Shown here: piece by piece, positions 1 to 9,700 of the stretch
Position numbering within the stretch: position 1 is the first letter of the stretch
Layout: each line of letters starts with the position of its first letter
Assembly: GCA_910585755.1 (NCBI GenBank)
Contig: CAJUFH010000021.1
Location: 1-41,287 of the forward strand
Direction of reading: 5' to 3'
DNA length: 41,287 bases
DNA from: an uncultured Muribaculaceae bacterium
GTDB lineage: Bacteria; Bacteroidota; Bacteroidia; Bacteroidales; Muribaculaceae
Notes under the pieces: generated by a model
Seen by the model: only the letters and a program-made list of their open reading frames with translations
Told to the model about the DNA's origin: nothing
Databases searched by the model: none
Program-made: the position numbers and the translations under genes

Positions 1-196
1 ATCTCCGTTCTGTGGAGCGAGCGTAAGCGAGCGGCCTCCCCGCCTTCCCCTAAGCCCCCTCCTTTCCTTCCGCCCTTTACTGTGGCGAGCCGTAAGGCGA
101 GCTTCCCAAATCTCCCATCCCTCCCATCCCTCCCATCCTCTCCCATCCCTCCCTTATTATTAAATAAAGTAAAAAACCTTCCCCGCCGCGAGCAAT
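1..196. repeat. Gene-free leader with two related direct repeats and a 9-bp tandem array
   Basis: No gene is visible here. Two related copies beginning CTGTGG and carrying GCGAGC-(C)GTAA-(G)GCGAGC lie at about 10-34 and 80-102. A tandem array of a 9-base unit CCTCCCATC, slightly interrupted, covers about 111-153. An AT-rich stretch follows at about 154-178. The repeats look like non-coding microsatellite-type sequence between genes; nothing indicates a product. Confidence 0.6.
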
Positions 197-230
197 TTGG
201 CGGAGTTTAACGAACTTTTTATTACCTTTG
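196..230 (+). promoter_or_regulatory. Bacteroidota-type promoter of the S8 peptidase
   Basis: A perfect TAnnTTTG -7 box (TACCTTTG) lies at 223-230, with TTTG at 196-199 as possible -33 element. The spacer of 23 bases is longer than the 20 seen at the rpsF and tRNA-Pro promoters here. It would give a 5' leader of about 140 bases before the ATG at 377. Confidence 0.6.
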
Positions 231-376
231 CAATCAATACACCCGAAAAAGAGCGCCGTTTGCTATCCCCCTGCGGCGGCTTCCGCCTTCAAGCCCCCTC
301 CCATACCGGGGCGCCCACGGAAGCGGGTAGAAAGAAAACGCTATCAACAAACCATTCGCAAATAGTTAAATCAGCA

Positions 377-2626
377 ATGAAGAACCTCCTTATCTGCGGA
401 CTTTTAGCAGCCGGCTGCTGCCTCTCCGCCGGAGCCTGGGACAAAATCAACGGCCCCGGGCGCCACATGCTCGAAGAGTTCAAGGAGCGCGCCGCCGTTT
501 CCCGCGGCCTTACCGCCCCCAGGACAATGGTTATGGTGAGCCTCGAACAGGGCGTCACCGCCTCTGACATCGCGGCCCTCGGATACGAGGTCGTGTCGGA
601 CTTCGGCGACATGCTTATAGTCGCGATGCCCCTCGACAAGGTCGAGGAGTTCGCCGCGCTCGACGAAGTTTACTCCGTCAGCTTCGGGACTCAGTCGTTC
701 CCGATGCTCAACGTGGCCCGCGCCCAGACCGGAGTCGACGGCGTGCAGGACGGCACCGGCGCCGGACTCAACGGCGTGGCATACACCGGCAAGGGTGTTG
801 TCTGCGGCCTGTATGATACCGGACTCGACCCCAACCACCCCGCCTTCAAGACCCCCGACGGCACCTCCCGCGTGAAAGGTATATATGTGCTCCGCGGCTA
901 CACGGAAGGTAACGTGCAGTGCAACGCCTACACCACCCCCGAGCAGATCGCCTCGTTCACTACCGAGAACGAGAACGAGAGCCACGGCACGCACGTGCTC
1001 GGAACCATGGCCGGCTCCAAGGGGGTAATCGGAAATTTCGGCGAAACGACCTCTACCGGCGGCGCTACCGCCGTCACCGGCCAGGCTATCCCCTACTACG
1101 GCTCCGCGATTGACGCCGACCTCCTCGTCGGCTGCGGCGACTTCTACGACGCGTCAATCCTCGCCGGTGTCGACAAGATTGTAAACGAGGCTGTCGCCAT
1201 GGGGAAACCCGCCGTCGTTAACCTCTCGCTGGGAAACAACTCCGGCTCCCACGACGATAACGACCACGCCTCCCGCATCCTCGACAAGCTGGGCGAGAAA
1301 GCCATCATCTGCATCGCCGCCGGCAACGAGGGCGAAAACAACATGGCAATCAAGAAGAACTTCGGCGGCCTCGGGAGCAAGACCCTCAACACATTCATAG
1401 TTCCCACCAGGACCCCCCGCAACCAGCTCAGCTATACCGCGCAGTTCTGGAGCAACAATACCGACCGCTTCACCTGCAAGCTCATACTCTACACAAAACT
1501 TGACGGCGGCAAAATCGTCAAGGAGGTAACTATCCCCGAAAACGGCGGCAGCGCCACCCTCGACAGCGGCGACCCCGAGTTCGCAGCCTCATACACCGGC
1601 ACTGTCCGCATCAGCGGCTCCATTGACCGCGAGGCAAACCGCTACTGCGTGACTATCTCCGGCAACTACCAGCAGACCGGGGCCGACCTCTACATCGGCG
1701 TGAACATCACCCCCGGCGCCGACATGCTGGCAAACCGCGGCAAGATTGACGCCTACATCAACACCAACCGCAACTACCCGACTATGACCTTCGGCTCCGA
1801 GAACGTCACCGGCTATCTCAACGGCTCCCCCGACGGCTCGATCAACGGCATGGGCTGCGGCAAGAACATCCTCTCGGTCGGCGCTTACGTCTCCCGCACC
1901 TCCTGGCCCCTGGCCAACGGCACGATGGCCTCCTGGAACAACTCCGGCTCTGTCGGACAGGTAGCCTCCTTCTCTTCCTACGGCACCACCAACGACAACC
2001 GCTCCCTCCCCCACTGCGTGGCCCCCGGCTCGCAGATTGTTGCCCCGGTAAGCTCCTACTGGTACAAGTCGCAGGGCATGAACCCCGCGCAGCTCGCCGC
2101 TTACCAGCAGAACGGATCCAACATCACCGCACCTTATTATAATATGGAGGGAACCTCAATGGCGACCCCGTTCGCAGCCGGTGTCGTAGCCCTCTGGCTC
2201 GAGGCGTGGCCTGAAATGACAATCCAGGAGGTACAGTCGATCGTTACGATGACCAGCACCATCGACAACGCCCTCCTCAACACCCCCGGCGTCTCCAAGG
2301 TGAAATACGGAGCGGGCAAAATCAACGCCCTCGAAGGCATGAAGAAGGCAATCACCCACTCCGCTTCAATCAACACCGTCCTTAACGACAAGGCCGACAA
2401 GAACCTCATCTACGAGATTCTCCCCGGCAAGCAGGTCGAGGTAACCATCCCCGGCATCAACGGCTTCGACGCGGCCCTCTATAACCTGAGCGGCGCCAAA
2501 GTTGCCGCCGCCGCTACCTCCGGCGAGGCCCTGACCCTCGACGGCTCCTCGCTCAGCGAGGGTGTCTACCTCCTCTCGGTCCAGACCCCGGCAGGCCCCG
2601 TCAGCAAGAAGATTGTGCTCCGCTGA
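377..2626 (+). CDS. Secreted subtilisin-like (S8) serine peptidase with C-terminal sorting domain
   Basis: This 749-residue protein is an S8 family serine endopeptidase, expected outside the cell or on its surface. The ATG at 377 is preferred over an upstream in-frame ATG at 197 because it opens a signal peptide (MKNLLICGLLAAGCCLSAGA) and because the likely promoter lies between the two. The catalytic triad is visible: Asp147 in YDTGLD, His203 in SHGTHV and Ser594 in GTSMATP. The roughly 300 residues between His and Ser are longer than in minimal subtilisins and probably hold an inserted beta-rich domain. The last 70 or so residues (YNLSGAKV, then EGVYLLSV and KKIVLR) match the form of type IX secretion C-terminal sorting domains, in keeping with the PorW/SprE gene at 30401-33592. 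It appears monocistronic, with a strong hairpin after it. The fold and export route are family inference; the substrate is unknown. Confidence 0.93.
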   Translation: MKNLLICGLLAAGCCLSAGAWDKINGPGRHMLEEFKERAAVSRGLTAPRTMVMVSLEQGVTASDIAALGYEVVSDFGDMLIVAMPLDKVEEFAALDEVYSVSFGTQSFPMLNVARAQTGVDGVQDGTGAGLNGVAYTGKGVVCGLYDTGLDPNHPAFKTPDGTSRVKGIYVLRGYTEGNVQCNAYTTPEQIASFTTENENESHGTHVLGTMAGSKGVIGNFGETTSTGGATAVTGQAIPYYGSAIDADLLVGCGDFYDASILAGVDKIVNEAVAMGKPAVVNLSLGNNSGSHDDNDHASRILDKLGEKAIICIAAGNEGENNMAIKKNFGGLGSKTLNTFIVPTRTPRNQLSYTAQFWSNNTDRFTCKLILYTKLDGGKIVKEVTIPENGGSATLDSGDPEFAASYTGTVRISGSIDREANRYCVTISGNYQQTGADLYIGVNITPGADMLANRGKIDAYINTNRNYPTMTFGSENVTGYLNGSPDGSINGMGCGKNILSVGAYVSRTSWPLANGTMASWNNSGSVGQVASFSSYGTTNDNRSLPHCVAPGSQIVAPVSSYWYKSQGMNPAQLAAYQQNGSNITAPYYNMEGTSMATPFAAGVVALWLEAWPEMTIQEVQSIVTMTSTIDNALLNTPGVSKVKYGAGKINALEGMKKAITHSASINTVLNDKADKNLIYEILPGKQVEVTIPGINGFDAALYNLSGAKVAAAATSGEALTLDGSSLSEGVYLLSVQTPAGPVSKKIVLR

Positions 2627-2664
2627 CGCGTCGCCACGGTAAGATTTCCAAAATCCCCATAAAA

Positions 2665-2700
2665 GGGGGCGGCGGGTTAAACCAACCCGCCGCCCCCTTT
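2665..2700 (+). terminator. Rho-independent terminator after the S8 peptidase
   Basis: A 14-bp GC-rich stem (2665-2678 with 2684-2697) with a five-base loop is followed by TTT. It separates the peptidase from the SIMPL gene. Confidence 0.85.
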
Positions 2701-2748
2701 GTCTATAATGTACACCCCGCAACTCCGCGGAGGACAAAACTAACGACA

Positions 2749-3453
2749 ATGGATAAAAAACTGAACGTTTCAACCGTGGTGGGCGCGCTGCTCATCGGAG
2801 CCGGGATTTTCTTCCTCGGCCTGTTTATCAAAGGGGGTATCGACAATATGGCTTTCCGCGACAGGGAGGTGACCGTCCGCGGACTCGCCGAACGCGAAGT
2901 GCCCGCCAACCGCGTGACGTGGCCCATAACTTACAGCGTCGCCGGGGACGACCTCGTTTCGGTCTACAACCAGGTGACTGCCAACAACAACGCGATCGTG
3001 AAGTTCCTGACCGACAACGGTATCAACAAGAGCGAAATCACCGTCGCTCCTCCCGACACCTACAACGCCACGACCAACCAGTACGTCTCCAGCAATATAA
3101 ACTTCAAATATTCGCTGAACAACACAATCACCGTGACATCCTCGAAAGTCGACAAGGTAAGGGCGCTGATCGACAAGTCGTCGGAACTGCTCAGAGCCGG
3201 AATACCCGTCTCCAACGGTTATATCGACTACGAATACACCGCCCTCAACGACATCAAGCCGGAGATGATCGCCGAGGCGACCAAGAACGCCCGCGAGGCT
3301 GCCGACCGCTTCGCCCAGGACAGCGGCTCGAAAGTAGGGAAAATGAAGACCGCCAACCAGGGGCAGTTCTCAATCGAGAGCCAGTCCTCCTCCGTACCCT
3401 TCATCAAGAAGGTAAGGGTTGTCTCGACAATCGTCTACTACTTAGAGGACTAA
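2749..3453 (+). CDS. SIMPL-domain (DUF541) membrane-anchored protein
   Basis: This 234-residue protein has an N-terminal membrane segment at about residues 9-29 (VVGALLIGAGIFFLGLFIKGG). A SIMPL/DUF541 domain follows, recognisable from VTVRGLAEREVPANRV and the closing KVRVVSTIVYYLED. Members of the family are periplasmic or surface-anchored oligomers; their biochemical role in bacteria is poorly defined and some have been linked to stress tolerance. The start is chosen because it opens the membrane anchor. It sits downstream of a terminator, so it is probably transcribed alone. It converges with queA, leaving three bases between the stop codons and no obvious terminator. Confidence 0.85.
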   Translation: MDKKLNVSTVVGALLIGAGIFFLGLFIKGGIDNMAFRDREVTVRGLAEREVPANRVTWPITYSVAGDDLVSVYNQVTANNNAIVKFLTDNGINKSEITVAPPDTYNATTNQYVSSNINFKYSLNNTITVTSSKVDKVRALIDKSSELLRAGIPVSNGYIDYEYTALNDIKPEMIAEATKNAREAADRFAQDSGSKVGKMKTANQGQFSIESQSSSVPFIKKVRVVSTIVYYLED

Positions 3454-3456
3454 CGC

Positions 3457-4686
3457 CTACAAAAGCAGGGAGGCGTCGCCGTAGCTGAGGAAACGGAATC
3501 CGCGGGCGAGGGCGAAGTCGTACATCGGACGCCAGTCGCCGCAGGTGAAGGCCGAAACGAGGAGCAGCAGCGTCGACTGCGGCTGGTGGAAGTTTGTAAC
3601 CATCCCGCCGACAACCCTGAACCGATAGCCCGGAGCGATTATTACGCGGGTAGACGCCAGAAAGGTGTCTGCCCGCTGTTTTTCAACATGCTCCGCCAGA
3701 GCCGACAGCGCCTCGGAGGTAGTCATATCAGGGAGTGCGGGGTCATACGGCGCCCACTGGGGCACCTCCCCCTCCCAGCGTCCGGCGGCTACGAGCCTCC
3801 CGGCATGGTACAGGCTTTCGAGCGTGCGCACCGAGGTTGTCCCGACCGCGATCACGCGCCGCTCCCCGGCGGCGAGCTCCCGGATCAGGGAAACTGGCAC
3901 CGCTATAAACTCGCTGTGCATCAGGTGGTCCCCGATGGTTTCCGACTTGACGGGCTGGAACGTCCCGGCCCCGACATGGAGCGTCAGCTCGCGGCGCGGA
4001 ATCCCCCTCGCGGCGATAGCGTCGAGCACGGCGGGGGTGAAGTGCAGCCCGGCTGTCGGAGCCGCCACCGAGCCGTCGATATGCGAGTAGACCGTCTGGT
4101 AGTCAGCCGCGTCTGAAGCCTCGGTAGAGCGGTTGAGGTACGGGGGAATCGGAATCTCACCCGCCGCGGCGATAATCGAGGAGAAGGTCACTCCCGGAGC
4201 GTCCCAGGAGAAGCGCACTACCGACGCGTTCCCCGCTCGGGACTCGCGCTCGGCGCGGAGCACAAGCGCTTCCCCCTCGACGGTCAGCGGCAGCTCGAGC
4301 GCTCCCTGCTTCCATTTCTTGGAATTGCCGACGAAGCAGGTCCAGGAACAGGACGCGGTCGAGGCGAAATTGCGGGCGTAGTCGGACGGCTCCACCGGCT
4401 CCAGCACAAAAATCTCTATCAGAGAGCCGTTTTCGCCTGACTTGCGGAAGCGGAGCCGCGCGTTGATTACCCTCGTGTTGTTATACACGAGCATAGAGTC
4501 TGCTGGGAGGAGTTCCGGCAGTTCGGCGAAAACGCGCTCCTCCAGGGAGCCGTCGGAGCGGCGCACGAGCAGCTTGCAGCGGTCGCGGTCGGCCAGGGGG
4601 TGCTTCGCGATGCGTTCGTCAGGGAGCGGGTAGTTGAAATCCTCTATCTTTATGTCGGTTACAGCGGTCTGAAAGTCAGCGCCCAT
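3457..4686 (-). CDS. queA: S-adenosylmethionine:tRNA ribosyltransferase-isomerase QueA
   Basis: QueA transfers and isomerises the ribosyl group of S-adenosylmethionine onto 7-aminomethyl-7-deazaguanine in tRNA, giving epoxyqueuosine at the wobble position of GUN anticodons. The 409-residue protein carries the N-terminal DFNYPLPDERIA, the VYNNTRVINARL block, PTAGLHFTPAVLDA, LHVGAGTFQPVK and the C-terminal MVTNFHQPQSTLLLLVSAF, all typical of QueA. It is longer than many QueA proteins (about 340-360 residues); the extra length sits partly in a longer middle region. The start at 4686 is the only plausible in-frame ATG upstream of the conserved N-terminus. It is divergent from the gene at 4787 across a 100-base AT-rich intergenic region. 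No preQ1 riboswitch was recognised in front of it. Confidence 0.95.
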   Translation of the reverse strand: MGADFQTAVTDIKIEDFNYPLPDERIAKHPLADRDRCKLLVRRSDGSLEERVFAELPELLPADSMLVYNNTRVINARLRFRKSGENGSLIEIFVLEPVEPSDYARNFASTASCSWTCFVGNSKKWKQGALELPLTVEGEALVLRAERESRAGNASVVRFSWDAPGVTFSSIIAAAGEIPIPPYLNRSTEASDAADYQTVYSHIDGSVAAPTAGLHFTPAVLDAIAARGIPRRELTLHVGAGTFQPVKSETIGDHLMHSEFIAVPVSLIRELAAGERRVIAVGTTSVRTLESLYHAGRLVAAGRWEGEVPQWAPYDPALPDMTTSEALSALAEHVEKQRADTFLASTRVIIAPGYRFRVVGGMVTNFHQPQSTLLLLVSAFTCGDWRPMYDFALARGFRFLSYGDASLLL

Positions 4687-4749
4687 ATATATTAAATCCT
4701 TTTAGTCTATATTATAGTTGTATATGGCGCGAAATTACTCATAAATTGT

Positions 4750-4757
4750 TAAATTTG
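4750..4757 (+). promoter_or_regulatory. -7 box for the DUF2027-Smr gene
   Basis: TAAATTTG matches the TAnnTTTG consensus and lies 30 bases before the ATG at 4787. No good -33 TTG was found at the usual distance. Confidence 0.55.
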
Positions 4758-4786
4758 CAGACTTAACAGCAACTTTTAGACCGCAA

Positions 4787-5881
4787 ATGGCAAAGATAGG
4801 AGACACCGTGCGCTTCCTCAGCTCCACCGGGGGAGGACGCATCGTAAAAATCGAGGGCAACATCGCCCACGTGGAGGAAGAGGACGGATTCGTGACCCCC
4901 GTCCTGATCAAGGAGCTGGTGGTGACCACCCCAGCCGGGGCCGAGAGCGCCCGCAAGGACTATTTCGGAGGGACCGCGCAGGCAGCCCAGAAAGCCGCCG
5001 CGGAGAAGCAGAGCAAGTTCGTGCCCACGACCATGCCGGAGGCTCCGAAACCCGCGCCGGTAACCGAGACACCCGGCGGCGACAAGCTGAACGTGGTCCT
5101 CGGCTTCGAACCGATCGAGCCCAAGCATATCACAACCACCGACTTCGAAGCCTATCTCATCAACGACTCCAACTATTACCTCTACTTCACCTTCCTCAGC
5201 CGAGCCGACGACGAGGAGGGATGGACCACCCGCTTCGCCGGGGTCGCGGAGCCAAACATGGAGCTGTTTCTCGAAGAGATTCCCCGCGACAAGGTTGGGC
5301 GGCTTGACCGGATCTGCGTGCAGTACGTCGCCTTCAAGCGCGACAAGGAGTTCGCCCTGAAAGCCCCCGTGGCAATCGAGTACCGGATGGACACTACCAA
5401 GTTCTTCAAGCTCCACTGCTTCCGCGAGAATCCCTATTTCGAGGTCCCGGTAATCGCAATCGACATCGTGAAGAACGACATACCCCAGCGCCCGATGACA
5501 ATTGACTCGGCGCAACTCGAAGACGCCCTCCGGCGCAAGCGCGAGGCCGACCGTCCGCGCCAGCGCCCGGTAAAGAAACGCCGCCCCGACCCCAAAGAGG
5601 GGGTGCTTGAGGTCGACCTCCACATCAACGAGCTGCTCGACACCACCGCCGGCCTCTCGACCGCCGACATCCTCAACTACCAGATCGACACCTTCCGACG
5701 CACGATGGACGAGCACCTGCGCGACAAAGGGCTGAAAATCGTCTTTATCCATGGCAAAGGGGAAGGGGTTCTCCGCCAGGCAATCACCAAGGAGCTGGCC
5801 CACCGCTACAAGGGGCACGACGTGCAGGACGCGTCGTTCAGAGAATACGGCTACGGGGCGACACAGGTCACTATACGATGA
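4787..5881 (+). CDS. DUF2027 and Smr domain protein (MutS2-like C-terminus)
   Basis: This 364-residue soluble protein combines a small N-terminal beta domain (MAKIGDTVRFLSSTGGGRIVK, residues 1-50), a low-complexity linker, a central DUF2027 domain (about 95-235), a basic linker (KRKREADRPRQRPVKKRRP) and a C-terminal Smr domain from about 275. The Smr domain shows VDLHI at 276-280 and HGKGEG at 322-327, the motifs linked to nicking endonuclease or nucleic-acid binding in MutS2 and related proteins. There is no MutS ATPase part. The architecture is common in Bacteroidota annotations but its role is unproven; RNA or DNA processing is an inference. Its stop overlaps the start of the next gene by four bases (ATGA), so the two are translationally coupled. 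Confidence 0.85.
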   Translation: MAKIGDTVRFLSSTGGGRIVKIEGNIAHVEEEDGFVTPVLIKELVVTTPAGAESARKDYFGGTAQAAQKAAAEKQSKFVPTTMPEAPKPAPVTETPGGDKLNVVLGFEPIEPKHITTTDFEAYLINDSNYYLYFTFLSRADDEEGWTTRFAGVAEPNMELFLEEIPRDKVGRLDRICVQYVAFKRDKEFALKAPVAIEYRMDTTKFFKLHCFRENPYFEVPVIAIDIVKNDIPQRPMTIDSAQLEDALRRKREADRPRQRPVKKRRPDPKEGVLEVDLHINELLDTTAGLSTADILNYQIDTFRRTMDEHLRDKGLKIVFIHGKGEGVLRQAITKELAHRYKGHDVQDASFREYGYGATQVTIR

Positions 5882-6681
5882 TTTTCTGCTTTTCAGGAAC
5901 GGGGAACTCGCTGTTGGTGGCCCGGGAACTCGCATCCCGGACCGGTCATGCCGTGACGATGCTTGAGCGCGAGCCGCTGTCCCATCCGTCGAGACACCTT
6001 TTCGAGCTATCTGAGGGAGAGGATGTTATTTGGGTATTCCCCGTGTATAGCTGGGGTGTGCCCCCGGTAGTCCGCCGCTTCATCCGCAAGGTCAAGCTCA
6101 AAGTGCTCGCCGGGAACGGAGCGACGCTGAGCGATGCCGACGCGTCCGCCCGCCACTGGATGGTCGCCACCTGCGGCGATGACATCGGGCGCGCCGACGA
6201 CCAGTGGCGCCGGGAGGTCGGACGGCGCGGCTGGTCCCCGCGGGGAGCCTTCTCCGTAGAGATGCCCAACACCTACGTCTGCATGAAAGGGTTCGAGGTT
6301 GATTCCAAGGAGATTGAGCGGCAGAAGTTAGCAGCGATGCCCGACCGCGTCAAGGAGATTGTCGAGGCCATGGAGCGCGGTTTCTCTGATAGCGACGTGG
6401 TCCGCGGAGACTACGCGTGGCTCAAGACAGCCGCCGTCTATCCCCTCTTCCGCGCCTTCTGCATGTCGCCAGCGCCCTTCGCCAGCGACGCGGGGAAATG
6501 CGTGAGCTGCGGCCTCTGCGCCAGGGAATGCCCGTTAGGGAATATCGAGATGAAGGAGGGACGGCCTCAATGGGGACCGGCCTGCGCCCTCTGCCTCCGC
6601 TGCTTCCACGGCTGCCCCACCCGCGCCATCGACTACGGCAAAGCCTCCCTCGGGAAGGCTCAAAAGCCTGTCTACCGATAA
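5878..6681 (+). CDS. EFR1-family flavodoxin/ferredoxin fusion protein
   Basis: The 267-residue protein has a flavodoxin-like N-terminal domain, with a phosphate-binding loop FSGTGNS at residues 5-11 and WVFPVYSWGVPP further on. A C-terminal ferredoxin module carries two complete 4Fe-4S motifs. Cysteines of the first are 208, 211, 214 and 218; of the second 236, 239, 242 and 246. This is the EFR1 arrangement, presumed to pass electrons between flavin and iron-sulfur clusters in the cytoplasm; the physiological partner is unknown. It starts inside the stop of the DUF2027-Smr gene (ATGA overlap), which suggests one mRNA, although a functional link is not obvious. Confidence 0.88.
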   Translation: MIFCFSGTGNSLLVARELASRTGHAVTMLEREPLSHPSRHLFELSEGEDVIWVFPVYSWGVPPVVRRFIRKVKLKVLAGNGATLSDADASARHWMVATCGDDIGRADDQWRREVGRRGWSPRGAFSVEMPNTYVCMKGFEVDSKEIERQKLAAMPDRVKEIVEAMERGFSDSDVVRGDYAWLKTAAVYPLFRAFCMSPAPFASDAGKCVSCGLCARECPLGNIEMKEGRPQWGPACALCLRCFHGCPTRAIDYGKASLGKAQKPVYR

Positions 6682-6788
6682 AACCAAACACCCTCCGGCG
6701 GCGTTATAACGACGTATCGGCCCCGGAACCTTCTCCTGTCTCAAAGGCCGAGACAACGTTTCAACTAACAGTTTATTCATCACCGACA

Positions 6789-9700
6789 ATGAAGCGCGTA
6801 TTGCGGATATTAGGCAAAACACTGCTTTGGGCGGTCCTCGGTATCGTAGGGCTGCTCACTCTCGCGATCGTGCTCCTGTATATTCCGCCGATACAGGATT
6901 TCGCTGTCGGAAAAGCGCTCGAAACCCTTAACTCAAAAGGGGATATGAAAATCGAGGTCGGCAGGTTCCGCCTCACCTTCCCTCTGAAAATCGCGATTGA
7001 CTCGGCAAGCATGCGCACCCCCGGAATGGATATTTTCGCCGGACGGGCGGAAGCCAACGTTTCCCTTATGCCGCTGCTGAAAGGGGAAATCCGCGGCGAG
7101 CGCGTCGAGCTGCGACGCGCCCGCTTCGACATGGGAGGGCCCGACTCAGCGTTCCAGATGAACGCCGCCCTCGAATACGCCCGCGTCCTCGACGGGGGGT
7201 ACAACCTCGTGGCCCAGGACATCGCCGTCGACCGCCTCCTCGCCCGGGGAGCCGACGTTACGATAACGATACGCCCCGACTCCGTTCCCGAGCCGGAAAA
7301 GACCGACTCCGTATCCTCCCCCCTGACTATCGCCCTGAACCACGGCGTGCTGGAAAATATCAGATACCGCATGAGCATCGACCCCTCGATTACCGACCTT
7401 GGGGCATACATGGGGCGCGCCGTCGTCAACCTGGCCTCTTTCGACATGCTCGCCAAACTAATCAAGGCCAACGACATAACCGTCGACAGCATCGACGCGA
7501 AGTATATCTACCCGTCGGCGGAATATCTCGCCGCCCACCCACTGCCTCCCGAAGCGGCAGCCGACTCGGCGGCTGTCGCGGCCTCCGTCCCCTGGACCGT
7601 AACCTGCGACAAGGTGCGCATCTCGGGGGGGAACGCTCTCTACGCCCTCGACGGCGCGAAACCCGTCGGACCTAATTTCGACCTCGACTATATCCAGGCG
7701 ACAGAGATAGGAATCGCCGTGGACAGCTTCGTGAACCGCGGCACCGCCGTAAGAGCGCCGATCCGCGGCATCCACGCCCGGGAGCGCTGCGGGGTGCGCC
7801 TCAACCTCTCCGGCCTGTTCGACATGGACTCCTCGGCGATACGCGCCGAGAATATCTCCCTGACCACCGGCGCGTCGCGCGTCAGCCTCGACGCGATGAT
7901 GGGCATGGGGGCCACCGACGCGAAAGCGATGCCCGTGGCGCTGAAACTCACCGCCGACCTCGCCAACGAGGACCTGCGCCGCCTCGCGCCCGCCCAGATG
8001 TCGCGAATCGCCGACATGCTACCCCCCTACCAGCCATTGCTCGCCGAAGCGGAGCTTAAAGGCACCATGGCCGACCTCGACGTCAAGAGCGTCAAGGTCG
8101 AGATTCCACAGCATGCCGGAATCAAGGCTTCCGGCAAAATCGCCGACCTGACCGACATAAACAAAGCTGTAGGCAACGTGGCCCTCTCCGGCTGGATTGC
8201 CGACGGGAAATGGGCCAAACCGCTGCTGCTCGACGCAAAGAGCGGCCGGGGAATCAACATACCCCCTCTCACTGTCGACGGCGAGGCGACCCTCGACCGC
8301 GGAGTGATTGACGGCAACCTCTCGGCCCATACCGGAAGCGGCCGCCTGGCCCTCGAAGCGCTATGGAACAACCGCGCGACAGCCTACGACATAGACCTCC
8401 GGGCCGACGATTTCCCGGTACAGGCCATTATGCCCGACCTCGGCCTGAGGGACGTGACCGCCGTAATCAGCGCTTCCGGCCAGGGGTTCGACGTCATGAG
8501 CCCCAAGACCGACATCGACGCGAAAGTCGACCTCGTAAAAGCAACCTATCAGGGGCATCAGTACCAGGACGTGACGCTGACGGCCAACCTCGCCGCCGGC
8601 CGCGCGGCGCTGGAAGCGGTCAGCCGCAACCCATACGCCGCCTTCGACATAAAGGCCGACGGGGAAATCTCCTCCCTCCCCTACCGCCTGAACCTCGACG
8701 GGGATGTGACGAATCTCGACCTCAAGGCCCTCGGAATGGCCGACACCGCGACTACCGTCGCCGCCCGCCTCTCGGGGAGCGTCAGCTTCGATCCCGCGAC
8801 GAATCAGCGCCCCATGCTCGCCACGGCCGACCTCGACATAGCCTCGCTCAACTACCATGCCGGAGCGATGAAAATCGACGGACGCGACATAGCGCTCAAA
8901 TTCAACGCCGACACCGCGCTAACGACCGCCCGGCTGACAAACCGCGACCTGGCGGTAGATTTCTCGGCCGGGACGAGCCTGGACACTCTCCTGGCCCGGA
9001 TGACAGCCTCTACGGCGCTTCTCGACCGCTGCGTAAAGCGCCAGCGCCTCGCCGTCGATTCCCTGCAGCAGACGCTTCCCCCGTTCGCCCTGACGGTCAC
9101 CGCCGGGAACGACAACGTGCTCGGCAACCTGCTGGCCGACTTCAAGGCGGGGTTCAACACCGCGTCGCTCAACGTCTCGAACGACTCGCTGCTGAACCTC
9201 GACGCCCGCGTGCTGAAATTCCGCGCCGGTGAAACCAAGCTCGACACCATCTCCCTCGACATCCGACAGCGAGGCTCCTACCTGACGTACGAGGCGAGCG
9301 TCAACAACGCCCCAGGCACGCTCGACGCCTTCGCACGCATAGCGGCCGACGGATATGTCAGCGCCGACCGCGTGGCCCTGATTTTCAAACAGCAGAACAT
9401 CCAGGGGGAAACCGGCTACAGCTTCGGCTCCATCATCAACATGCCCGACACCTCCACGGTAGCCCTCCGCTTCGTGCCCTACCACCCCATCATCGGCTAC
9501 AAGGACTGGGAGATGAACCGCGACAACATCATCACCTACAACCTCCATACCCACCATATCGACGCCAACCTCTACCTCCACAACGACGTCAGCTCGCTGA
9601 AACTCTTCACGCGCCACAACGAGGCAGACTCCGCCCAGGAGGCCGTCACCCTCCAGCTCAGCGACATCAAGCTGCAGGACTGGCTCGCCATAAACCCCTT

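Noticed and set aside
4687..4786. Possible preQ1 riboswitch before queA
   Set aside because: The intergenic space is AT-rich with no hairpin-pseudoknot pattern that I could recognise.
6417..6788. Upstream extension of tamB by 124 codons
   Set aside because: It overlaps the ferredoxin gene in another frame and lacks a signal or membrane anchor, whereas the ATG at 6789 opens one.
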